Shown piece after piece: positions 47,100 through 59,102 of a stretch of 64,000 bases of DNA. The notes below the pieces were generated by a model. It had not been told where the DNA came from. It was given only the letters and a program-made list of their open reading frames with translations, and searched no databases. Within the stretch, counting starts at the first letter, position 1. The number at the start of each line of letters is the position of its first letter. This DNA comes from Lachnospiraceae bacterium. GTDB lineage: Bacteria > Bacillota > Clostridia > Lachnospirales > Lachnospiraceae. The stretch is from contig JAILMH010000003.1 of NCBI GenBank assembly GCA_024692715.1, positions 1 through 64,000 of the forward strand, in the 5' to 3' direction. Both the position numbers and the translations under genes were made by a program.

Positions 47100-48467
47100 T
47101 TGAAATCAGCAGCATTACATAACCTTGGTTGTAAGGTTAACGCTTATGAACTTGAATTAATGCAGGATGCTCTCGAAAAAGACGGCTACAATATCGTACC
47201 CTTTGACGAAAGAGCTGACATCTACGTTATCAATACCTGCTCTGTAACAAATATTGCTGACCGTAAGTCTCGTCAGATGCTTCATAAGGCCAGAACCATG
47301 AATCCAAACGCCGTGGTCGTAGCTGCAGGATGTTATGTAAACACCCGTGGTGACGAAGAGGTCTTAAGTGATGATGTAGATATTGTTATATTAAATAATG
47401 ATAAAAAGAATATAGCTCAGATCATAGATAAATACGTTGCAGAGCACCCTGTTGAGGAAAGTGACGTGACAAAGGAAGCTGTTCCTGTAAACATGACAGA
47501 AGCCGCTGCAACAAGGCGCCGCAGCCAGCTTGAAGGTGACCACACACGTGCCTTTGTCAAAATCCAGGACGGATGTGAGATGTTCTGCTCATACTGCATA
47601 ATCCCTTATGCAAGAGGTGTCATAACAAGCCGCCCTGAAGAGGATATCATCTCAGAGCTTACAGCGCTCGTTTCAGAAGGATATCATGAGTTTGTCCTTA
47701 CCGGTATCCATCTTTCTTCATACGGTGTGGACCGTATGCCTTCAGAGAAAAATAAGAGCGGGCATCTGAACTTTGCAGAATTCATCGACGGATACCGTTC
47801 CGGCGAGATCGAATCGCCTCTTGTCGCACTTATAGAAAGGCTCAGTAAGATCGACGGCATAGACAGAATCCGTCTCGGCTCCCTTGAGCCAAGGATCATC
47901 ACCGATGATTTCGCCAAACGCCTTAGTGCCATTCCTGAGATCTGCCCGCAGTTCCACCTTTCACTGCAGAGTGGCTGTGACAGCGTTCTCCGACGCATGA
48001 ACCGTCATTACACCGCCGAAGAGTATCTTGACGGAGTAAAGCTCTTAAGACAGTATTTCGACTCACCAGCCATCACTACAGACGTTATAGTTGGATTTCC
48101 TCAGGAAACCGATGCCGAATTTGACGAAACACATGAATTTTTGAAAAAAGTTAACTTCTACGAAACACATATTTTCAAATATTCAAGACGTCAGGGCACT
48201 CCTGCCGACCGCATGAGCGGACAGCTCACAGATGCACAGAAGCACGCACGCAGTACAGTTCTTCTAGCACTCAACAACGAAAACAAACGTAAATTTGCCG
48301 ATTCATTTATCGGACGTGAGGTTGAAGTTCTCTTTGAGGAAAATAACGAAGGATATACTAAAGAATATGTCCGCGTTAAAGCCGCAGATAAAGAATATGC
48401 CACAGGCACTATTGTCAAGGGACATATAACAGGACGTCTGAATGACGATATAATGAGCTTTGAATAA
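47100..48467 (+). CDS. mtaB: tRNA t6A37 methylthiotransferase MtaB
   Basis: LGCKVNAYELELMQDAL...NTCSVTNIADRKSRQ...VKIQDGCEMFCSYCIIPYARG; TTG start. Confidence 0.94.
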   Translation: MKSAALHNLGCKVNAYELELMQDALEKDGYNIVPFDERADIYVINTCSVTNIADRKSRQMLHKARTMNPNAVVVAAGCYVNTRGDEEVLSDDVDIVILNNDKKNIAQIIDKYVAEHPVEESDVTKEAVPVNMTEAAATRRRSQLEGDHTRAFVKIQDGCEMFCSYCIIPYARGVITSRPEEDIISELTALVSEGYHEFVLTGIHLSSYGVDRMPSEKNKSGHLNFAEFIDGYRSGEIESPLVALIERLSKIDGIDRIRLGSLEPRIITDDFAKRLSAIPEICPQFHLSLQSGCDSVLRRMNRHYTAEEYLDGVKLLRQYFDSPAITTDVIVGFPQETDAEFDETHEFLKKVNFYETHIFKYSRRQGTPADRMSGQLTDAQKHARSTVLLALNNENKRKFADSFIGREVEVLFEENNEGYTKEYVRVKAADKEYATGTIVKGHITGRLNDDIMSFE

Positions 48468-48469
48468 TA

Positions 48470-48508
48470 AAAACGGATGTTGTATTTCTTGAATACAGCA
48501 TCCGTTTT
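48470..48508. terminator. Bidirectional terminator between mtaB and dnaJ
   Basis: AAAACGGATGTTGTATT-tcttg-AATACAGCATCCGTTTT. Confidence 0.88.
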
Positions 48509-48512
48509 ATAT

Positions 48513-49694
48513 TTAACCGAAGAATCCCTTCTTCTTTTTCTTTTCTTTTTCCTTTTCAGCACCGTTTCCGGTCTTTTTTTCAACTTCGTGAAGTGAATCG
48601 CCTGTGAGTTCATCAAACTGGCGCAGAAGCTCCTTTGAGCTTGATGTAAGACCTGTCGGAACCTGTACGACAAGTGTAACATACTGATCACCACGATCGT
48701 TCTCGTCTCTGAGTGAAGGAACACCCTTACCCTTAAGACGGATCTTTGTGTCTGTCTGAGTTCCAGCCTTAACAGTATATGCAACCTTTCCGTCAACAGT
48801 ATCAATGAGCACGTCTCCGCCAAGAGCAGCCTGTGCAAATGAAATAGGCGCTGTTGAGAAGATATTCATTCCCTGTCTCTGGAAGATAGGATGACGTGAA
48901 ACAACTGCCTCTACAAGAAGATCTCCTCTTCCGCCGCCGTTCTTTCCTGGTTCACCCTTTTCACGGATACGGACCATCTGTCCGTTATCAATACCTGCCG
49001 GGATCGTTACCTTAAGCTTCTTTCTGGAAGAAATGTATCCTGTTCCGTAACAGTCAGGGCACTTATCCTTGATGACCTTACCTGTACCTCCACAGTCAGG
49101 ACATGTCTGAACATTACGTACTGTTCCGAAAAGTGACTGCTGTGTAAATACTACCTGGCCTTTACCACCGCACTTAGGGCATGTCTGAGGCGAGGTTCCC
49201 GGCTTTGCACCTGTTCCATTACACTTTGTACATGTATCTTTAAGAGTAAGCTCAATTTCCTTTTCTGTACCAAATACAGCCTCTTCAAAAGTGATACGGA
49301 CCTGAGTACGGATATTTGCACCCTTCTGAGGGCCATTGCTGTTTGATCTTCTTGAACTTCCACCACCGAAGAAATCGCCGAAGATATCACCGAAGATATC
49401 ACCGAAATCGCCGCTGTTGAAGTCAAATCCACCAAAGCCGCCGGCACCGCCGCCTGCTCCGCCATCAAATGCTGCATGGCCGAACTGATCATACTGCTGA
49501 CGCTTCTTTGGATCTGAAAGAACTGCATAAGCTTCAGATGCTTCCTTGAACTTAGCCTCTGCGGTCTTATCACCAGGATTCATATCAGGATGATATTTTT
49601 TGGCCAGAGCACGATATGCTTTTTTGATCGTTGCATCGTCCGCGTTCTTATCAACGCCAAGGACCTCGTAGTAGTCCCTTTTCTGTTCTGCCAT
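48513..49694 (-). CDS. dnaJ: Chaperone DnaJ
   Basis: [38 protein letters not shown], four CxxCxGxG repeats. Confidence 0.98.
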   Translation of the reverse strand: MAEQKRDYYEVLGVDKNADDATIKKAYRALAKKYHPDMNPGDKTAEAKFKEASEAYAVLSDPKKRQQYDQFGHAAFDGGAGGGAGGFGGFDFNSGDFGDIFGDIFGDFFGGGSSRRSNSNGPQKGANIRTQVRITFEEAVFGTEKEIELTLKDTCTKCNGTGAKPGTSPQTCPKCGGKGQVVFTQQSLFGTVRNVQTCPDCGGTGKVIKDKCPDCYGTGYISSRKKLKVTIPAGIDNGQMVRIREKGEPGKNGGGRGDLLVEAVVSRHPIFQRQGMNIFSTAPISFAQAALGGDVLIDTVDGKVAYTVKAGTQTDTKIRLKGKGVPSLRDENDRGDQYVTLVVQVPTGLTSSSKELLRQFDELTGDSLHEVEKKTGNGAEKEKEKKKKKGFFG

Positions 49695-49792
49695 ATTAAT
49701 AATTCCTCATTTCTTTTATGCACAGAATTCACAGGATACATTTCCATATACCCTGTGAATCCATATTTGGCTTTATCAATTAAAGATCAGAG

Positions 49793-52296
<2,504 letters not shown>

Positions 52297-52306
52297 TCCT
52301 CCTTAG

Positions 52307-53362
52307 CTATTTCTTTTTCTTGTAGAGGGTATCGAGCTCCTCCTGAAGCTTTTTCAGTGTCTTCGCAACCTTTTCGTAATCCATACGCTTAGGTCCGATG
52401 ATGCTCATCATTCCCTTCATCCCATCTTCCAATTCATAAGTTGCCGTAACAACTGAGCAGTCCTTCATTGATTTGATGGGTGACTCATTGCCGATATAAA
52501 CCTGAATTCCATGCTGCTCTGAGTCCAATTTATCGTCAATTTCGGAGAGCGATCTGCTCATCAGCTCTTCGAACTGGTTCTTTTCCTCCAGTGTGGAAAT
52601 AATCTCACTTGCCTTCTGATTATCTGAAAGCTCCGGATAACGGAAAATATTGTTTGCTCCACTGGTGTAGATCTCAAGATCTTCATCTGCGCGAATCGCT
52701 TCCGCAACCGCATCGATGACAGAGCCTATCATTTCCGAATGAATTCCAGCCCTTTCCTTGATCAAGGTGATCAGTCCAAGATTGATCTCCTCAAGAGAAA
52801 GTCCATTCAAATGTGTGTTAAGCAAAAGATTTAATTTAAGGATCGTATCCTGATCTATCTCTTCCTCCACTGGAATCATTTTGTTTTTAATGATATTTCC
52901 CTCAACTACAATAACAGCAAGTACGCTGTTTGCATCCACCTTTGAAAGTTGTATGAATTTCAACTTGTTATGATGAATCTGAGGTGAAGAAACCATCGCT
53001 GCATAATTAGTGCTCTCTGCAAGAAGCTTTGATACCTGCTGCAACAGTTCTGACAGCTGATCCGCCTTTTGTACGACCATGTCTTTCATATCAGACACTT
53101 CTTTTTCTTTTTCAGACATCATACGGTCGACGTAGAAACGATATCCTTTATCCGATGGAATACGTCCGGAAGAAGTATGCGGCTGTAATATATAGCCCAT
53201 CTCCTCGAGGTCTGACATCTCATTCCTTATCGTAGCAGGACTCACCTTTAGGCCTTCAAGTTTGGATATTGTCCTCGATCCTACCGGTTCACCTGTTTCC
53301 AGGTAATTTTTGATGATCGCTTCCAGTATTTTGGTTTTTCTCTCGTTCATCTCCATTCGCAT
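52307..53362 (-). CDS. hrcA: Heat-inducible transcription repressor HrcA
   Basis: RKTKILEAIIKNYLETGEPVGSRTISKLEGLKVSPATIRNEMSDLEEMGYILQPHTSSGRIPSDKGYRFYVD. Confidence 0.97.
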   Translation of the reverse strand: MRMEMNERKTKILEAIIKNYLETGEPVGSRTISKLEGLKVSPATIRNEMSDLEEMGYILQPHTSSGRIPSDKGYRFYVDRMMSEKEKEVSDMKDMVVQKADQLSELLQQVSKLLAESTNYAAMVSSPQIHHNKLKFIQLSKVDANSVLAVIVVEGNIIKNKMIPVEEEIDQDTILKLNLLLNTHLNGLSLEEINLGLITLIKERAGIHSEMIGSVIDAVAEAIRADEDLEIYTSGANNIFRYPELSDNQKASEIISTLEEKNQFEELMSRSLSEIDDKLDSEQHGIQVYIGNESPIKSMKDCSVVTATYELEDGMKGMMSIIGPKRMDYEKVAKTLKKLQEELDTLYKKKK

Positions 53363-53378
53363 TTGCCTCTTTCAGATG

Positions 53379-53405
53379 TTAGCACTCATTTTTATTGAGT
53401 GCTAA
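53379..53405. promoter_or_regulatory. CIRCE element (HrcA operator)
   Basis: TTAGCACTC-ATTTTTATT-GAGTGCTAA, a perfect 9-N9-9 match upstream of hrcA. Confidence 0.98.
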
Positions 53406-53489
53406 TTTCTTCAATCCATACATTACACCCCATGCCGGATTTTGTCAACACTTTGTACTGCAAAAATTGCTGTAAAAAAACTAAAAAAA

Positions 53490-53517
53490 GACATCTTCAT
53501 TTTATCCCGAAGATGTC
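53490..53517 (-). terminator. Terminator downstream of the 53526-55142 membrane protein
   Basis: GACATCTTC-N10-GAAGATGTC flanked by A and T runs. Confidence 0.85.
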
Positions 53518-53525
53518 CTTTTTTT

Positions 53526-55142
53526 CTATTTCAGTGTCCAGAATTCCACATCCCAGGTCCATCGTCCGGCCCTCAGGGTAAGTGTTTTTTCTTTCTTATA
53601 TTTCATATTGAGATCTGCCTCATCAAAGACTTCATCATAATCTTTGATATAAGAAACAACACTGTATTCTCCATTCTGAACTTTATTTTTAATCTCTTCT
53701 CTATAATCAAGATGTTGCTTAAAGAGCCCGCCCGCATACGGGAACTGCTCCTGTGAACTCTCTGATTTCAGATATCTGTCATAGAATTTCTGCGTTATTA
53801 CAAACGGCTGGCCCGTATTATAAACGTAGATATCATTTTTCACCCCATAATACGCAAGCAAAGGATATAGATACATATCCCCTTTATTGCTGTCCATTAT
53901 GGAGATTGCCTCATCCCATGCCTGATAGTTCTCAGCAGTCATCTGCGATTTAGGAAGTCTCGCATCAGTCCTATAGATCGTAAAGCACATAAGCATGACG
54001 TAGAATACCGAAAATATCACATATTTAGCATTCTTTCCGGCTGACGGCTTCCATCTTTCCATCAATATAAGAGCTTCGATGACCAGCGCTGGAACAAAAA
54101 GCTCCAGATAATACGAAAGCCAGGCGCCATCATTCTGTCCTATATAAAGGAGACAGATACCTGCGACCACCATGTGTCCAAACAGAAGAAAATCTATTTT
54201 TTCAAGTTTCTTCTTAAATATCGTGAGCAGGATGAAAAACGAAGCCGCTACAAAAAGCATAAGGAACATTCCGCCGATAGACATTATCTGCGAAAAGTTA
54301 TATGCCTCACCGCTCATCTTAACTGTTCCTCTGGTGACAGTTCCTGAAATCCCCTTTCCGGGGCCCTTTGCAAGATAGATCACAAAGGTCCAGAACATCG
54401 GACACTTCCACTGTATCAGTCCAGCAAGAGCACCTGCCGTCACTGCCATTGAGCCCAGATACTTAAAGCAGTCTTTCTTCGAAATAAACAAAAAGAAATA
54501 TGCCGTAGCCGTACCTGCTATAAGCAGGAAGTATTGCTTTGTGAAAAATATCAATACCGTAAGGACTGCGATCATGACCGGTCTGAACCTCATCTTTTCT
54601 TTAGATAAAAGATAAAGGATAAGAACCATCATGAACAAGCCCATACTGTCTGGAACTGCATTCACATAGCTGTAACGCCAGTGACAATTTATCAAAAACA
54701 AAAATGTCAGAATCGGCCCCACAGGTGTCTTCGCATATCTGGCGGTCATTTTGGCTCCAAGAATCGCAGAGCCGATTATGCACGCAAAGGTGACAAGATA
54801 GTGCAGCAGCACCAGATCTATATGTATAAAAAGGCCAAAAAATGCTGTAACCAGCGAATACAGCGGTCCATACAGATAGATCATAGCCGGCATATCCTGC
54901 TTTAATACCTCAGCTGAATACGGATTTATTCCCTTGAGAAATTCATCTGTAAGCAGTACATTTGCCGCTTCACGATATTCATTTGGAATATTGACATCCG
55001 TAAAGGTATGATTTAATATCCCCGCCAATAGATAGATCGTATAAAGTACCGCCGGTACTGCAAGCCACGAAACGGGATCACCGGTAAAAGATTGCCGGAT
55101 ACGGATGTATCCGGCACTTATCATATTCTTAAATTTATTCAT
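53526..55142 (-). CDS. Polytopic membrane protein, GT-C glycosyltransferase-like
   Basis: About ten hydrophobic segments; an early large loop (FTDVNIPNEYREAANVLLTDEFLKGINPYSAEVLKQDMPAMIYLYGPLY) resembles GT-C/DUF2029-like enzymes. Confidence 0.55.
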   Translation of the reverse strand: MNKFKNMISAGYIRIRQSFTGDPVSWLAVPAVLYTIYLLAGILNHTFTDVNIPNEYREAANVLLTDEFLKGINPYSAEVLKQDMPAMIYLYGPLYSLVTAFFGLFIHIDLVLLHYLVTFACIIGSAILGAKMTARYAKTPVGPILTFLFLINCHWRYSYVNAVPDSMGLFMMVLILYLLSKEKMRFRPVMIAVLTVLIFFTKQYFLLIAGTATAYFFLFISKKDCFKYLGSMAVTAGALAGLIQWKCPMFWTFVIYLAKGPGKGISGTVTRGTVKMSGEAYNFSQIMSIGGMFLMLFVAASFFILLTIFKKKLEKIDFLLFGHMVVAGICLLYIGQNDGAWLSYYLELFVPALVIEALILMERWKPSAGKNAKYVIFSVFYVMLMCFTIYRTDARLPKSQMTAENYQAWDEAISIMDSNKGDMYLYPLLAYYGVKNDIYVYNTGQPFVITQKFYDRYLKSESSQEQFPYAGGLFKQHLDYREEIKNKVQNGEYSVVSYIKDYDEVFDEADLNMKYKKEKTLTLRAGRWTWDVEFWTLK

Positions 55143-55150
55143 ATAAAAAA

Positions 55151-55519
55151 TTAAATTCCAAAGCTTCCTTCATCAGAGTCATTAACCACGAAATATGCAG
55201 CCGACTCTTCTGGTTTGATGTAATAAGTAACCTTTTTGACATCTGAAAGTGACTTGCCAAGATCCTTAGTCCAAACCTCTGCAAATCTTGCATTCAGATC
55301 ACTGCCTGATACTTCTTTTCCCTGAAACTGAAGAACATATTCATAAACCGGAGTCTTCTTTGCAGGTGATTTTTTTGCTGTAGTCTTCTTTGCCTCAGTT
55401 TTTTTTGCTGCAGGCTTAGCGTCTGCTGCCTTAACTTCCTCTGACTTCTTTTCTACTGCAGCCTTAGGTGTAATAGCTGCTGTTGTTGATGGTACAGCTC
55501 TTCTACGTGTAGGTGCCAT
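55151..55519 (-). CDS. DUF6465-like protein with a lysine/alanine-rich N-terminus
   Basis: AAKKTEAKKTTAKKSPAKKTPVYEYVLQFQGKEVSGSDLNARFAEVWTKDLGKSLSDVKKVTYYIKPEESAAYFVVNDSDEGSFGI. Confidence 0.65.
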   Translation of the reverse strand: MAPTRRRAVPSTTAAITPKAAVEKKSEEVKAADAKPAAKKTEAKKTTAKKSPAKKTPVYEYVLQFQGKEVSGSDLNARFAEVWTKDLGKSLSDVKKVTYYIKPEESAAYFVVNDSDEGSFGI

Positions 55520-55841
55520 AATACTCCTCCTTATTTAGTTCAAAAGGCTTTTGATGCCATTTTGTCGTTCCCTATAAATACTTTCAAGGCTCTCCGCAAA
55601 CCCTCCACGCATCAAGCCTGTTCCTACTTTTATACAAAAATAAGTATCTTATAAATAGTATCGCAGATTAGTTTTGGTGTCAAACTCCTAACTTGTATTA
55701 AAATCCGTGGAGTTTACATTTCGTTCAAACTTTCTTTTAAGAAAATTAATTTTAGAATAGATTTTATTTCATTTTCTTTACTTAATATATAATCATACAA
55801 ACAAACATGACAGATTCAAAGCAAAAACTTTTTCATAATAC

Positions 55842-55867
55842 TGCCGGAGTACGAAAGTGCTCCGGCA
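55842..55867. other. GAAA-tetraloop hairpin
   Basis: TGCCGGAGTAC-GAAA-GTGCTCCGGCA, 11 bp stem with one G-T pair. Confidence 0.6.
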
Positions 55868-55893
55868 TCCTCCCTTTTAAAGACAATTTAAAT

Positions 55894-55921
55894 GCCCTGC
55901 AGATTTTTCAACCTGCAGGGC
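55894..55921 (-). terminator. Terminator downstream of fba
   Basis: GCCCTGCAG-N10-CTGCAGGGC immediately after the fba stop. Confidence 0.7.
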
Positions 55922-55927
55922 TTATTT

Positions 55928-56866
55928 TTATGCTTTATTTTCACTTCCAAGAACATTTATGATCTTGTCGTGTACGATTTCTTTTACATAATTGCGACCG
56001 TCACCAATATACTGACGAGGGTCAAAGTGTGAAGGATGCTCTGTAAGATGCTCACGGATTCCGGCTGTCATTCCAAGACGAAGGTCAGAATCAATATTTA
56101 TCTTACAAACCGCACTCTTTGCAGCTTCCCTAAGCTGTTTTTCCGGAATGCCGACTGCATCTGCAAGTCCGCCGCCGAATTCATTGATTATCTTTACATA
56201 CTTAGGCGGTACTGATGAAGATCCATGAAGTACGATTGGAAAGCCCGGAAGCTTCTTTACGATCTCCTCAAGGATATCAAGACGGATATGCGGCTGTGTG
56301 CCGGGCTTGAACTTATAAGCACCATGGCTTGTTCCAATTGCGATAGCAAGTGAATCAACACCTGTTCTCTCAACAAACTCTACAACCTGATCAGGATCTG
56401 TATACTGTGCCTTTTCAGCAGAAACATTTACATCATCTTCTACTCCTGCAAGTGTTCCAAGCTCTGCTTCTACCACAACACCATGCTCATGAGCATAATC
56501 AGCAACTCTCTTTGAAACATCTACATTTTCATCGAACGGCTTTGAAGAACCATCGATCATTACTGATGTAAAACCACTATCAATACATTCTTTACATACC
56601 TCAAAATCAGCGCCATGATCCAGATGAAGTGCTATCGGGATCTCTGGATGAAGCTCAACTGCTGCCTCTACCAGTTTCTTAAGATATACTGAATTTGCAT
56701 ATTTTCTGGCTCCTGCAGATGCCTGCAAAATAACCGGAGAATGCAGCTCTGCTGCAGCCTCTGTGATACCCTGTACGATCTCCATGTTATTAACATTGAA
56801 TGCACCTACAGCATATCCACCAGCATATGCTTTCTTGAACATTTCTGTTGTTGTAACTAATGCCAT
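55928..56866 (-). CDS. fba: Class II fructose-1,6-bisphosphate aldolase
   Basis: MALVTTTEMFKKAYAGGYAVGAFNVNNMEIVQGITEAA...IALHLDHGADFEVCKECIDSGFTSVMIDGS...GTSHGAYKF. Confidence 0.96.
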   Translation of the reverse strand: MALVTTTEMFKKAYAGGYAVGAFNVNNMEIVQGITEAAAELHSPVILQASAGARKYANSVYLKKLVEAAVELHPEIPIALHLDHGADFEVCKECIDSGFTSVMIDGSSKPFDENVDVSKRVADYAHEHGVVVEAELGTLAGVEDDVNVSAEKAQYTDPDQVVEFVERTGVDSLAIAIGTSHGAYKFKPGTQPHIRLDILEEIVKKLPGFPIVLHGSSSVPPKYVKIINEFGGGLADAVGIPEKQLREAAKSAVCKINIDSDLRLGMTAGIREHLTEHPSHFDPRQYIGDGRNYVKEIVHDKIINVLGSENKA

Positions 56867-56933
56867 AACTTACCCCTTTCCTACGCCTCTCTCTTGTAAA
56901 ATATTTACACATTAACAGGTGTAATCAAGCGAA

Positions 56934-57863
56934 TTATAGCACCTTTTTACACTCCAAACAAGGTATCTCAATTCCCGATGGTACTACCATTTCAATACAT
57001 TTCTGCATATTTGTAAGGTCAGCCACCTTTGGTCTTCCACCATATTCACCATCCAACGTCCACGGAATCTCTTCCTCTGAAGTAAACCTTATATGTCTTG
57101 TTTTGAAGTTGATTATGAACTGATTGTCATTGGCTCCTGATATGATATCCGCTGCAATATCTGTGAAATCCTGCAGCTGTACCGGATTTCTGATCAATGT
57201 CACTTCAAAAAGTCCATCGTCAAGATAAACATCCGGTCCTGTTATACTTTCAATCCCACCGACAGAAAGCGAATTACTGATCATTCCAAACAGGAAATCA
57301 TCCTCAAGAAATCCACTATCATATTCTACCTTCATATGGTAGGTCTTGACCTGAGGAAGTCTTATGGCAGCTTCAATAAGATATGCTAAATGCCCAAAGG
57401 TATTTTTCATATCCTGCTTCGTCTCGTAGGAAACATCAGTGAACAGACCAAAGGCTGCCACATATACGAAATAATTATTATTAAATTTTCCCATATCAAA
57501 GGCTTCGATCCTTCCATCGACGATGGTTTCCGCCGCCTTTAACATATTTCTTGGTATTTTGATCGATCTGGCAAAGTCATTAGTGCTTCCTGCGGGAACA
57601 TATCCGATTGGAATTTTCTCCTCGCAACGAAGCATTCCTGTAACAACTTCGTCGAGTGTCCCATCTCCTCCGCTGCAGGCGATCATATCAAAGCCTTCTT
57701 TTCTATTAATAACGGCTTCAATAGCATCACCCTGTTTCTGCGTAGGAAATACAGTAACCTCGAATCCGGCTTTGGCAAAGATGTCTATGATGTCGAGCAG
57801 ATTGCTGCGTATCTTTGCCATTCCGGCATGTGGATTATAGATAAATAACATTTTACCTGTCAT
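56934..57863 (-). CDS. Diacylglycerol kinase-family lipid kinase (YegS/DgkB-like)
   Basis: KMLFIYNPHAGMAKIRSNL...MIACSGGDGTLDEVVTGML...IGYVPAGSTNDFARSI. Confidence 0.92.
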   Translation of the reverse strand: MTGKMLFIYNPHAGMAKIRSNLLDIIDIFAKAGFEVTVFPTQKQGDAIEAVINRKEGFDMIACSGGDGTLDEVVTGMLRCEEKIPIGYVPAGSTNDFARSIKIPRNMLKAAETIVDGRIEAFDMGKFNNNYFVYVAAFGLFTDVSYETKQDMKNTFGHLAYLIEAAIRLPQVKTYHMKVEYDSGFLEDDFLFGMISNSLSVGGIESITGPDVYLDDGLFEVTLIRNPVQLQDFTDIAADIISGANDNQFIINFKTRHIRFTSEEEIPWTLDGEYGGRPKVADLTNMQKCIEMVVPSGIEIPCLECKKVL

Positions 57864-57878
57864 AGCGAACTTACACCC

Positions 57879-58148
57879 TTAAACAGCTGCCTTAGCTTCT
57901 CCAGTCAGGTACTTAACGATATTTTCAGATGCTGCATCTTCATCAACACCATCTGTTACAACATCAACGTCATCACCATTTTTAAGTGCGAGTGTCATCA
58001 TTCCCATGATACTCTTAGCATTAACATGCTTTGAATCATACTCAATATAAACGCTTGAATCATACTGACTTGCCATCTGAACAAGCATGGCAATTGGACG
58101 GGTATCCATATCTTCTTTCATTGATACAGTTACAGTCTGTTTCTTCAT
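57879..58148 (-). CDS. Crh/HPr-like protein with Asp at the His15 position
   Basis: Ungapped alignment to remembered HPr: EDMDTRPIAMLVQMASQYDSSVYIEYDSKHVNAKSIMGMMTLAL; Ser46 kept. Located directly downstream of whiA. Confidence 0.85.
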   Translation of the reverse strand: MKKQTVTVSMKEDMDTRPIAMLVQMASQYDSSVYIEYDSKHVNAKSIMGMMTLALKNGDDVDVVTDGVDEDAASENIVKYLTGEAKAAV

Positions 58149-58187
58149 AAATAAATCTCCTCCATTTCAAGCCCGGCTATAACGATG

Positions 58188-59096
58188 TCAGTTTTCCTGC
58201 TTTCGTAAATCATCTGCGATCTCACTGAGCTTTCGCAATCTGTGATTGACTCCTGACTTACCTACCGGCGGATCTAATAGATTTCCAAGCTCCTTCAAAG
58301 CCGCCTCCGGATTAGCAAGCCTGATCTCCGCCATCTGTCTGAGCGGCTCACTCAAACGAATGAAGCCTCCATGATCTCTGATATATTCTATATCGTTAAC
58401 CTGCTTTATCGCAGCACTTACTGTTTTGGCTATGTTGGCCGTCTCACAGTTCACTCGGCGGTTTACAGCATTGCGCATTTCTTTAACTATACGGGTGTTT
58501 TCCATATTCATGAGTGCCTGATGTGCTTCCATTATATTAAGCATATCGATTATCTGCTCGCCCTCTTTAATATATACCACAAAATACCTTTTTCTTTGAA
58601 CTATTTTGCTTTCTATATCAAAACTGTTGACAAGCTCCTGAAGCATTTCTGCCTGTGATTGCCGGGCACAAACTATTTCAAGATGATATGACCTCACAGG
58701 ATTATTCATTGATCCTGAGGATATAAAAGCGCCGCTTATGAAAGCTCGGCGGCAGCACATTTTTTCTACAAGAAGTCGCGAAAAGTCCCCGCTGCCCTCT
58801 CCAATTTTTAACATTTCAGAGACAAGCACCGCGTCCTTACCATCGATCTCCAACATATAGACATTATCATGAGCACGTCTTACACGCACGTTACAACGTA
58901 TTCTACATGTTTTTTGCAATAATGTAAAGCAGATTTTAGCGATATCAACATTCTCTGTTTGTATGCTGATCTGTTGTTTTTTTGCATCATACGCGCCGCA
59001 AAATTGAAAGATAGCAGCAAGCTCTGCTATCTGACAATGTCGCGCTGATGGTATATATGAAGCAATCTCATGCTTCACTTCTGACGAAAATGACAT
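58188..59096 (-). CDS. whiA: DNA-binding protein WhiA
   Basis: MSFSSEVKHEIASYIPSARHCQIAELAAIFQFCG...FISSGSMNNPVRSYHLEIV. Confidence 0.95.
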   Translation of the reverse strand: MSFSSEVKHEIASYIPSARHCQIAELAAIFQFCGAYDAKKQQISIQTENVDIAKICFTLLQKTCRIRCNVRVRRAHDNVYMLEIDGKDAVLVSEMLKIGEGSGDFSRLLVEKMCCRRAFISGAFISSGSMNNPVRSYHLEIVCARQSQAEMLQELVNSFDIESKIVQRKRYFVVYIKEGEQIIDMLNIMEAHQALMNMENTRIVKEMRNAVNRRVNCETANIAKTVSAAIKQVNDIEYIRDHGGFIRLSEPLRQMAEIRLANPEAALKELGNLLDPPVGKSGVNHRLRKLSEIADDLRKQEN

Positions 59097-59102
59097 AAAT
59101 GA

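Noticed and set aside
48470-48508. Hairpin considered as a regulatory RNA
   Set aside because: Position between convergent genes and flanking A/T runs fit an ordinary bidirectional terminator.
48191-48838. 215-aa minus-strand ORF spanning the mtaB end and dnaJ end
   Set aside because: Overlaps two well-supported genes in other frames; Leu/Arg/Ser-rich shadow translation.
55372-55470. Repetitive Ala/Lys-coding DNA considered as a repeat element
   Set aside because: Explained by the coding of the KKTTAKKSPAKK low-complexity tail; not an independent repeat.
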